Below are positions 37,201-41,590 of a DNA stretch of 54,007 nt, in pieces; positions within the stretch are counted from its first letter, which is position 1, and the number at the start of each line of letters is the position of its first letter. The stretch lies in the IMG/VR virus record IMGVR_UViG_3300003410_000471, positions 1-54,007 of that record; one strand, given 5' to 3'. Under the pieces are notes generated by a model. The model was not told the origin of the DNA. It searched no databases and worked only from the letters and a program-made list of their open reading frames with translations. Both the position numbers and the translations under genes were made by a program. This stretch comes from a virus.

Positions 37201-37580
37201 CTGTTTAAACGACTGTGATTTTCTACATTAGCTCCGAATACATTCAGTTGCCCAATATAATCGTTGTAATCTTTATAAAAAGTTACATTGTCATATAAAT
37301 CTTTAATAACTGTTGCAGGTTCTAATTGATAGTTAGTTCTATTATTGGTGACATCATCAACGTAATTGTCCGCAGCCTTAAATGACTTAGCAGTTTTCCT
37401 ACCGTAATACCCGTTAATTTTTTCGGCAACGCCTGGTTGTATTAATTGATCTAATGTGCCTTGTAAAAACTTTTTGTTAGCTTGTGTTCTAAAAAACTTA
37501 GGTAAAAAATCACTTGCCGTGATTTTATTATTTTGTCCTGGAACTGGAAGTGCGCTTTCGTTTTGATCATTTTTAGCCAT
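22215..37580 (-). CDS. Giant multidomain tail/baseplate-associated structural protein, 5121 residues
   Basis: A single uninterrupted frame of 15.4 kb, roughly 560-570 kDa. The N-terminus (SDFLPKFFRTQANKKFLQGT, about 24-43) is typical of giant structural proteins of marine T4-like phages. Approximate modules follow. GDIV/Y-x-x-x-YY modules resembling small carbohydrate-binding domains are near 1840, 2350, 2980 and 3040. FG-GAP-like propeller blades (FGKSIAVSPDGEYLVVG and relatives) are near 2250-2300, 2930 and 3160-3300. Two GxGY-type beta repeats are near 3730-3780 and 4090-4145. Several tail-fibre modules (GDGxTxxF) are between 4340 and 4685. A conserved end terminates in RFLRAGTSALPE. It overlaps gp6 by one base (TAATG), with GGAGG upstream. 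This points to a huge tail-attached, possibly surface-binding, protein. No enzyme motif is evident. Confidence 0.88.
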   Translation of the reverse strand: MAKNDQNESALPVPGQNNKITASDFLPKFFRTQANKKFLQGTLDQLIQPGVAEKINGYYGRKTAKSFKAADNYVDDVTNNRTNYQLEPATVIKDLYDNVTFYKDYNDYIGQLNVFGANVENHSRLNSQETYAWNPNIDWDKFVNFREYYWLPNGPISISVQGQSREIVSTYTVTTEDQGDNISYVFNDGLTRNPNLKLYRGQTYRFEIDAPGHPMAIAISRTFTPGTAILTAGTEGLRGDGLFGASLYGNEYDQGDFIILPSGGSVTFEDDENVSTLYPDGIRKLGEEGEEVAIAYIEKGTIEFTIPVNAPDKLYYISKNAVDTSGQIRIYDVEENTFLNVEEEILGKKTYTSSNNVSLSNGMKIKFQGDVTPEIYANSDWYVEGVGDKIKLIRDLDLIIPAAYSDNKQIAFDSDNFDTLPFSDASSYATEKDYVVINRATPDRNAWSRYNRWHHKDVILKSFEFNNLPRNVDELARAKRPIIEFEAGLKLENFGAIAKKDIDLIDTFTTDVFSTIEGKIGYNIDGINLAENMRILFTADTDILVNGKIYQVKFINIGNNRQISLIETEDTMPIDLETVLVTQGVKNAGKSYHYHKGQWLAAQEKTETNQSPMFDVCDVNGNSFNDETYYGSSTFKGTKLFSYAQGDGIDDTELGFPLSYKSIDNSGDITFDFNLLNDTFTYQTDTELLTQKIDSGYLKKYTSLTNFTYENGFSRTPTISKQKVIREYAATTVQTNDFEIDVYENSSSISDLKTVVYVNHKLQLLDDDYIIDKSSSNAIIKFVKDLIADDIIKIKTTSNSIKNNNGYYEFPYNLERNPLNDDVNQFTLGEVIDHVDSMLEDVPGYTGTYLGSSNLRDLGDLDRYGKRFVKHSGPINLPLYHITNKNYNIIKALQYSKKEYSRFKKTFIDVATTLGFDGLTKEHVDKILKEINAGKLKSQPFYFSDMIPFGSSNKIEYTVLDSRVTDYPLSTNFNLSKLSVKSVIVYLNNVQLTYNKDYNFDIPGYISIDAGQTENDLIEIFEYENSDGSFIPPTPTKLGLYPKYYPELTIDDTVLAEEPVSSGPFKIYGEDESTGKRGWFYPVYTTKSAAGLANLSKSYSFVGMNKLFYIPTLDATIAGNDNIEITEYPIGVAFIRGHDGSYIRAYKDFRDELLLEFEKRIFNNIKAEYSTDRLDINEFIGGDFRTNEFTKTEIDNTLLSEFHKWLQNNLNNQTYTENTFYNRNNNWTFNYSSTSSPNNNANPGFWRGVFVRLFDTDRPHSHPWEMLGLTSKPDWWNEVYGPAPYTGDNLVLWKDLEEGRISDPKNTRIDLKYSRPGLTSFIPVNSNGKLLSPLDIGIAENFNIRNATNNFKFGDYSPVENAWRRSAEYPFSVLAALLLNKPAKTMSLGFDISRISKNLTNQWTDIETNKPIVIKDLKLPNTIQSETRTMTSGLVNYIYNLVASDILTVYQDYADDLASITNQIGIKIAGFTSKEKFNLILDSRSPTQNLTQDGIFVPQENYQVFLNTSSPSELAIYSGVIVERAEIGYVLRGYNLEKPYFEYYSPQQGSSKSVVTVGGISEKTVSWNPNTSFISGEVILHNNSYYRVIDSFTSSNTFDTNNIIKLPQLPLTGGRTAEFKKNFKTTKLDRLQYGSKLNSAQEVVDFLLGYSLRQQEIGFRFENVIDGSNTVENWSQSAKEFLFWTTQGWAEKSLISLSPASNLIEFNKDYYIVDNIKDDFYGYNIFKADGLFLDSEFNSVLRDQNSFGIETVGTEEGLYHVSLPLVQKEHVVLIDNTTDFNDTIYNPATGYRQDRIRVNGYRSDNWNGGLNIPGFVYDDAKFTDWTQWKDYIIGDIVKYKQYYYVATSNVSGSQTFNNNLWYRLSEKPESQLMTNFDYRVTQFTDFYDLDSDSFDIDQQRAAQNLIGYQKRQYLSNIINDDVSQFKFYRGAIADKGTMNVFTKLFDALGNTADNLEFYEEWAIQVGRYGAVDDVQQVEYNLQQDKMQESPQAVELVSTLPATNFDKIYRILPNEVFDKPADYDHAPLPTKTIASEYIRTSGYTNENDVDFIVGSLTDLAAVDTNQISLGDTIWITDTDNKNWTVMQLINPNVNVLSLDSDITEIAENGLRLVELTLDKWANELFSVNDYLGIRGAAQYSVNGLYEIDSINLNTVRIRVPLDNDISNFEDEKFTASTLRTIRVDDLSEINNAINQDLYNKQRLWVDTYKTEWAVLENNSVYLNSQAIVNPSEYDSTDQGFSDSVAITKNNNNVFVSAPNDANGKVSVYRRTREQSNLLLDQEIVIDNDDLFTRNDSDFGKSIAVSPDGEYLVVGIPQASDVNTRLAYKTDAVTNESTFDFQPDATYIKNDIVRYRESLWKVNREVLPEIASQPFSTFDTYVNIASSADADSTTLNLLVAGDPGLENNTVNHLLVRAPKDMYLGTSAGDTINLFWNRRSYTYPTLDNYIPFDGLLDTPQNVFADYLSQDHVIVEKIDHVFFVETFISLPLVGSIVTTDTGSAEVAYVGTRRDSAVIYVKDTNGVFDVTGELFINELDFVGFYTEEDTYSTTDAVGGFWFINTSFSYSNNGVYYDTGRGLVYADVKLQGSSRELNPYYNIQNTVGTIGTFVTEKNRASYIEQLSYRGDPSGFDGQDGVERNILSNKWVARVGKTFSDTSTIGDTTEFRLYNLDNRIIDVASAGFSYDILNKQQTIVDIWDGYIDFDLTEFDFSGFAFEPQVGDVIEDVQTPRDGQGGLALTTITTSSAEVVFLKRNFNSVRVYLKVLTGEWLEQSNIGRYQIRRTANTALRGVTDVDRTIGTVSDINNNIILGNQIVGKLLVFENTSDFNIVDNPSILDEEYWFFDETTESGIQRLSNPPYSLNKDYTQIYHIPADKFGTSPALTNEGAVAIYRKLPDGSYRFQNLFVSEYRAPNRYFGSKVSITQTGNYYTLLVGSDSIADIGPDNLRRTHPGAIEIFRHGTKSTDSFKGEYKLTSYQIGDIVIYRDDYYICRKATSNAQNVILDPIYWDKISWKHGKDSNYRGEFDNTYSYRLGSIVSRNNKLWKALTNISIGATEPSDTNDLWESISTNIDYLGYLPNLTSTRFYNEEVFDPIDNLIEFSKSFSISEDSQVLVVTTKQVQTDSTTDTKIAIYRAVGDQFQIDQIISAPDNVTGWADKVAINPAGTQIAISSMLVDTNKINQGVVYVYTQTDGVFVLTQTLTPPNNEESEGFGFGLDFGADNLVVSSLNGDQTIPTTFDVAVYADTEETATTFDNEFTNFRNIKLDKGVVYVYETVNENLIYSEQFVYPLTQTTFGENVYANGNHVYIGMPDQVSNENKGTLLDFRKNANTFAWNVISEGITPVDVDNIRGAFLYNKRENKLVSYIDYIDPVQGKIAGPADQEITFKTSFDPAVYNTGNTSDSSVDPNRAWTDKHTGQVWWNIGTAKFTHAYQGSTTFQKNNWNKLVPGSRIDVYEWVESNYIPSIWDSIADTPSGIVSKISGTSLFGDTRYSTKIIYDEVSKTFSNKYYFWVVNKVTVPVMENRRLSIRDIAALIENPRTQGYPFLSLLSNNKFVLNNFDTFVDNDDLVLNIKYSTGPKKTQNVHSQYKLISDGLKTSKPDPDIERKWFDSLIGFDDNNRIVPDPTITVKNRYGVQNRPRQSMFVNRFEALKQTIERINLKLLETLVVDEYDISALTQLDAAPTEISREYDLTIDTFSELAFVSTNKIVPAILTPVVINGRISRINITDPGRGYKVAPSFKVNGTGSNVDFDIEINNLGQIIDVQLTNTGEGYNSNTTITVRPFTVLVNADETIQDKWALYSWDGKEWYRRKLQSYNVESYWRYTDWFADGYNQFTNINDIIQGSYELPSLQNNIGDIVKIETVGSGGWLLLQKIDDQDSEDYTINYDVIGRQNGTIQFNDTLYDYGKNTVGFDNRSFDSNFYDNTPSIEIRIILETIRDNIFVGDLETEYNQLFIAALRYVMAEQQSVDWMFKTSFVKATHNRESLSKQDITFNNDNLQSYQDFVEEFKPYSTKIREFVSEYNAIDPTNSSISDFDLSPVYNKTSKTIEASNAKIVNGEIVDENLDTTTYPRKHWKDNIGYQITEIKIGDGGSGFTFEPIITLVGGGGTGATAKAYLGYGSITSIKITNPGTGYTTAPTVVISGSQLETGTPARATAVLGNGLVRSPLVKIKFDRTSGTFTFDTLAKTETFTGTGFENRFFLEWPMDLSNTKIKVYVDNILQLRSKYTYENIENTDKSYAREQGKVLFTTPPKLNSVIRIEYVIPLSMLSAEDRIKFAYTPIAGMYGNDLAQLMSGVDYGGVEVRSFDFSSPSGFDSQPWYTDNWDEFDDTFEDEVFTADGSTIAVQLSEPLEDGVVYNLYKNGVRIDDPNYDEGTPTNVYAITNSITGDGTTDVVYVQDLGISLLDGDVFVVRKTTSDGSVIPDLESYDTALTGGDLAYTSARGIAAEEIIVDGDGFVTPTTSSGPEEVVPGQILDTLDIKVYTRDSEGQGVINSQSYIMDSTLTYDLGVIPNSSNAVIVKVADVILPQTDYTIDWSANTVTLDSATVGAELNIVTVSQGTQNLLDFGKLLGDGSTTEFETTVDWEDGASVYASINGVQQTVAAFASETTPKTVIRFEEVVADGAVINYTVFSADEQVNYSQITKDTFTGDGVTNEFNLSNAPLYAIPSEHNVLVKVDNLILNAGYNVKYTIPQNSQREYPFEIFQMPQGSLDVQDVKVFLNGSELSTPLDWRFEIANSNITLSDDIGSPGDTLEMYVITDGDYRINGSTITLDDVPADNSTIEIIQFTNHNLLGIERINYDVVSRTTLIPEDVDYITYNRLTVGEITLRSPAIDAQYVWVAVNGELLSPSVDYYITDDKLKLQLVRRPDADAVIDVIHFTSAASKPKFAYRQFKDMLNRTHFKRLEKSTAKLAQALNYYDLRIELDNAFNLSEPNKSRNLPGVIFIEGERIEYFVKEENTLRQLRRGTLGTGVKDTYDVNTDVFDQNIGKTVPYKDQTLVSNTTADGLTTTFEVSYPVSSINEIEVFVAGTRMRKTPLDVFDYTAALDSPEGDTTIVADFTFDADTNEITLATAPAQDTRVTVVKKVGRAWTDDGVSLSDSENSIARFLRAGTSALPE

Positions 37581-40500
37581 TAGTAACTATAGCCTCCGCC
37601 TGTTGTATTTGTGTTGGTATTAGTTGCTTTTGACATTTCACTTGTTATTCCTGCTGTTGTACTGGAAGCAACACTATTAATTATTGTGCCACTGGCTTGT
37701 AAATTTGTAGCTGTTAATTGGTCTATTGTTTCAATATCCGTTACTTTTGCTGCACTTGCAAACACTTCATCTGGTTCACTTTTTATTTCAAACAAACTAC
37801 CAAAACTTTGTGTAGTCTGTCTAGGAACTATTAGTATACTTACCAGTTTTGGAGATAGCTCGTTCATAATATAGGCACTAAGTTCTTGAAAGTAAAATGT
37901 CTCGCCAAAATCCCAATTTTCAATATCAAAAAACTTATTAATTGACTCAATAATTTCTGATTTAAGTTCATTATCGTTGACAACTAAATTAGGATTTTTA
38001 ACAATTTTAAATTTAACCTGCAAGTCTGGAGAAGCTTTATCTCCAAATAAAATTTTGTATTTTGCTGGATGATAAATTATTTCATCACTAATTGATTTAA
38101 TTTTATTAATTTCGCCGCCATAACTTCTAAACAATTCATCATTACTAGGAGGCTTAGGTTTAGAAGTTATTATACCCGAGATATACTGTTTAACTTGTGT
38201 ATCATAAGTTTTTGAAAGTATGTAAGTATCAATAATATTACTTGCACTTGGATCAATTCTATAACCGCTATCTGCAACATGAATGTAGTGGAATTTTAGA
38301 CCTGCTCTGCCAAAGTATGCTTTATAATCAGTATTAAGAACTGTATTGTTTAATTCCTTGTTTAGCTTTCTAAATACACCTTCATCAATAAGATAAAAAA
38401 TTTGTCCTTCTAGTCTGCTACTGTAAGGAGCAATTGCTGATTCGTTTTGCACTACAATAATTTCAGAATTTGCATTTGCAAAATATTTAAAATCTTCTAC
38501 ACCATCAGTAGTTGTATATTTTTTTTGAAATACTATCTTATCTGCTGTAGAAATTTCTGTATTTTCCTCACCTACAATTTGTTCAAAAATATCAGGATCA
38601 TCAATTACGCCGTCATCATCCAAATCAATAAATTGAACTTGTATCTTACGGCTATCTAAGTATCCTTCGGCATCTCTATATGCATCAGTAATTGTCCAGT
38701 TAAAATCTCTGGTAAACGGTGTTATTTCTCCAGGTTTTCTATTAATATTTAAAATATCGATTTTATCTCTTACTATTTGACCTGTGCTAGGATCGTAAAT
38801 CTTATCAGCTGCGTCAAAGAAGAATCTAATTTCATCAGCACTTTCCATTACGTATCGTAAATTACGATGTGTAATAGTATATTTTTCGCCATCTGTTTTA
38901 AAGTACAACATCCAGCTTGCATCGAGGTTTTCGCCAGTAATGTCGCCTGCTTTACCTGTAGCAAATTTACTAAGAGTATTAATATCTTCTGCTAGTACAA
39001 TCTTCCACTGTCTATCATATTGATCATAACGCAAAGCAAAATCTTTATATTCGAATACTTGATCAATTAATTGTGTTTTGATATCGTTAATTAGTGTTCG
39101 AGAAAAATTAGGAATAATTTGTTCCAATAGTGCGCCAGTTGGAATAATATCATTTAATACTATCGGAGCAATGCCATCTTCGTCTAGTTCTGTGCCGTTT
39201 CCTGATACAGAAATTACTTTAACCCATTTATAATCAACTTTGCCTAAATGGTCTCCAACTTCGGAATCGTTCATTAATGTGCCATCGGGCATAAAGTGTT
39301 TTCCTTCAGGTGCAACAAATTTTAGCATGGCGCCTGATTCCAATAGTCGCAAACTGTTAGCAGTGAAAGACCCCACTGTGTAAGGGTTTTCGTCTATATC
39401 ACGAAATAATCCATTGGTCTGATTTGTGCTTACACTTGATTGTAACCACGATGCTGTAAGATCACTAACAATAATTTTAGGGTATTTTGCAAGATAAAAA
39501 TTTTGAGAATTAACATTGCCTAAAATTCCTTCGATTGTGTTATATATAACTCCCTCGATATCTGTTTGTGTTGAAAATGTAAATGACTGTTTTTCTATAA
39601 ATTCTTCTTTGTAAATTACACCATCATCTGAAAACAAACTTGTATTAGAATATTTGCCGCTGGCATCTTTTAGATCAAAAAATCGACTAATTCCGCTACT
39701 GATTCTATTTGAACTTTTGGTTTTAATAATATCTTGGCTGATTGCAAGAGGTCCAATATTATAATCTTCACCTGTAATCAAACGGTTTTGTGTGTAATAC
39801 GTAGTAGGTGCATTTTGTTTAATTTCTGTATTAGTTTCTGATGCAGTGCCATTATTAATGGTATAATTTAATTTAAGCCCAACAGTAAGAGTATGCAACG
39901 AACCGTTTCTTGACTGGTAAGGTATGTCTATTGTTAACGTGTTGATAGCACCCGGGGTTATTACACTTCGTAAGTTATTACTAGTTCTATAATAAGATCT
40001 AAAATTACCAGTTGGCAGATTTCCAAAAACGCCGTCACTGAATACTAAATTAATTCTGTCGCCGATGCGAGTGGTTACAGCAAACACATCTCTAGTCTGA
40101 TTAAACAAACTATTATAGATAACGTTATTGCCTTCAGTTGAGTCAATTTTCGTCCATTGATTGCTTTCTATTCCAGCACTGTTTACTGCAAATAACCAGA
40201 CGTCCGAATCGTTAATATTTTCTACATCAATTTGTACAGCTTGGTTAGGAGTAGGATTACTTACTGAAAAATTTCCTGTCTCAAGCTTGCCTTGACGGAA
40301 ATGCATAAAGAACCCTGTATTATTACTTCCTGCTCCTTGGCCGTCATCTCGGAAAAGAAATGCAGGACTATTACCAGGAAGCGGAGCTTCTTCTAAAATA
40401 GAATCTTCTGATATGTCAGTACTTACAATTTCAAATCGAGTACTTACACCTTCGATTCGTTTAGTAAACGGGTATATTGCCTGTCCTGTATTTGTAGCGT

Positions 40501-41068
40501 TGAATCGATATTTTTGTGTCTGAACATCTGCAATTAATGATGTCTTTAAAGGATTGCCAATTGAGTTAGACAGCGGCAATGCTGAATTCATAATTTTGAC
40601 AAACTGCTCAAAGTAGTTTGAGTTAGTTTGATCATTCCATTTGATCGTAATACCTGATAAGTTTAGACCGTTTGAATCTAAAATATTTTCAGTTGTTTTA
40701 ATTGTGTCAAATTTTAGTAAACCGTTTGCTGCTTGATTTCTGCGTGGATTGTAGGACAGCATACGTGCAAGACGTAGTACGCTTTCTCTGCGTTCTGCTG
40801 TTTCAAGGAAGTTTTCTCTAGCATTCAAGTCAATGCGGAATGATAAGTTTTGCCCAAGGAAAGCAATCATATCAATCAATGCAAGATATTCACTTGACTC
40901 AATGTAATCGTTAAAATCTTCTGGGTAGTTTTGACGCAGATAGTTAATCATTGTGCGTCTTAGATTATCAAAATCGTAGCTCTGGAAATCAGCGTTTCTA
41001 AAACTTTGGTAAATTCTCTTCCAGTCCTCAGCTACTAATAGCCTTGACTGCCTATCATTTGCAGACAT
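37580..41068 (-). CDS. gp6: Baseplate wedge protein gp6
   Basis: A 1162-residue homologue of T4 gp6, the protein whose dimers form the inner ring of the baseplate wedges. The N-terminal region is highly characteristic: LVAEDWKRIYQSFRNADFQS, then YLRQNYPEDFNDYIESSEYL, then a FLGQNLSFRIDLNARENF-type block and RRESVLRLARMLSYNP. It is far longer than T4 gp6 (about 660 residues), as is usual in marine relatives, with inserted beta domains and an Asn/Thr/Gly-rich C-terminal tail. An AGGA ribosome-binding site and a late promoter motif at 41093-41100 precede it. It follows gp25, the same order as in T4-like genomes, and is translationally coupled to the giant gene. Confidence 0.93.
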   Translation of the reverse strand: MSANDRQSRLLVAEDWKRIYQSFRNADFQSYDFDNLRRTMINYLRQNYPEDFNDYIESSEYLALIDMIAFLGQNLSFRIDLNARENFLETAERRESVLRLARMLSYNPRRNQAANGLLKFDTIKTTENILDSNGLNLSGITIKWNDQTNSNYFEQFVKIMNSALPLSNSIGNPLKTSLIADVQTQKYRFNATNTGQAIYPFTKRIEGVSTRFEIVSTDISEDSILEEAPLPGNSPAFLFRDDGQGAGSNNTGFFMHFRQGKLETGNFSVSNPTPNQAVQIDVENINDSDVWLFAVNSAGIESNQWTKIDSTEGNNVIYNSLFNQTRDVFAVTTRIGDRINLVFSDGVFGNLPTGNFRSYYRTSNNLRSVITPGAINTLTIDIPYQSRNGSLHTLTVGLKLNYTINNGTASETNTEIKQNAPTTYYTQNRLITGEDYNIGPLAISQDIIKTKSSNRISSGISRFFDLKDASGKYSNTSLFSDDGVIYKEEFIEKQSFTFSTQTDIEGVIYNTIEGILGNVNSQNFYLAKYPKIIVSDLTASWLQSSVSTNQTNGLFRDIDENPYTVGSFTANSLRLLESGAMLKFVAPEGKHFMPDGTLMNDSEVGDHLGKVDYKWVKVISVSGNGTELDEDGIAPIVLNDIIPTGALLEQIIPNFSRTLINDIKTQLIDQVFEYKDFALRYDQYDRQWKIVLAEDINTLSKFATGKAGDITGENLDASWMLYFKTDGEKYTITHRNLRYVMESADEIRFFFDAADKIYDPSTGQIVRDKIDILNINRKPGEITPFTRDFNWTITDAYRDAEGYLDSRKIQVQFIDLDDDGVIDDPDIFEQIVGEENTEISTADKIVFQKKYTTTDGVEDFKYFANANSEIIVVQNESAIAPYSSRLEGQIFYLIDEGVFRKLNKELNNTVLNTDYKAYFGRAGLKFHYIHVADSGYRIDPSASNIIDTYILSKTYDTQVKQYISGIITSKPKPPSNDELFRSYGGEINKIKSISDEIIYHPAKYKILFGDKASPDLQVKFKIVKNPNLVVNDNELKSEIIESINKFFDIENWDFGETFYFQELSAYIMNELSPKLVSILIVPRQTTQSFGSLFEIKSEPDEVFASAAKVTDIETIDQLTATNLQASGTIINSVASSTTAGITSEMSKATNTNTNTTGGGYSY

Positions 41069-41092
41069 GTACGTTTCCTTGTTTACTGATAA

Positions 41093-41100
41093 TATTTATC
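41093..41100 (-). promoter_or_regulatory. T4-type late promoter motif GATAAATA before gp6
   Basis: Minus-strand GATAAATA in the 63-base gap between gp25 and gp6, 24 bases before the ATG at 41068. It would drive gp6 and, through the TAATG overlap, the giant gene. Confidence 0.68.
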
Positions 41101-41131
41101 TTATAAGAAAAAGTGCGTATTTAATTATTTG

Positions 41132-41566
41132 TTAAAGCAAACCGTTTTCTTTATCAAATTTAAAACGTAATTGATCTGTTATACCGAACGGTAAGACTGT
41201 TATTTTACAGTCAATCTGTATACCTTGTTCATAAGTGTCAATTAAAATGTCTTCTGCTTTTATTCTAGGATCATAGTTTATAATACGAGTAACATCTTCA
41301 ATGATTGCTTCTTGAACTTCAATTGTAAAAGGTTCGTATAAAATATCCCAAATGATTGTGCCAAATGTAGGATCACTTAGTTTTTCAGTTTGGCGTATGT
41401 GAAAGTGATTGATTAGATCTTGTTTAATTAGTTCATAATCATATATACTAAAACTTTTAGCATCTGCAACTGTAGAAAATCCTCTATATTTTCTACCAGT
41501 AGACGCTGTTTGTAATGCAGTATTAACAGTTACACGCTTGTATAAGTTTTTTTCTAATTGGCTCAT
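41132..41566 (-). CDS. gp25: Baseplate wedge protein gp25 (lysozyme-like fold family)
   Basis: A 144-residue homologue of T4 gp25 (about 132 residues), which binds the sheath-initiating face of the inner baseplate. Family features are YDYELIKQDLINHFHIRQTE, SDPTFGTIIWDILYEPF and DVTRIINYDPRI, the last containing the conserved region around which gp25-family proteins bind gp6. Despite the family's lysozyme-like label the role is structural. It lies between the spike gene and gp6, the order found in T4-like phages. The gap of 24 bases to the upstream gene holds no convincing late promoter. Confidence 0.93.
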   Translation of the reverse strand: MSQLEKNLYKRVTVNTALQTASTGRKYRGFSTVADAKSFSIYDYELIKQDLINHFHIRQTEKLSDPTFGTIIWDILYEPFTIEVQEAIIEDVTRIINYDPRIKAEDILIDTYEQGIQIDCKITVLPFGITDQLRFKFDKENGLL

Positions 41567-41590
41567 ACTATATTTACCCTTTATTATACC

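Noticed and set aside
22215-37580. The giant gene as an artificial fusion of several genes
   Set aside because: No internal stop, no frame change and no internal promoter motif or gap was seen, and both the N- and C-terminal elements look like those of one known kind of giant phage protein.
41567-41590. GGTAAATA before gp25 as a late promoter
   Set aside because: It mismatches the NATAAATA core and sits nearly on the start codon.
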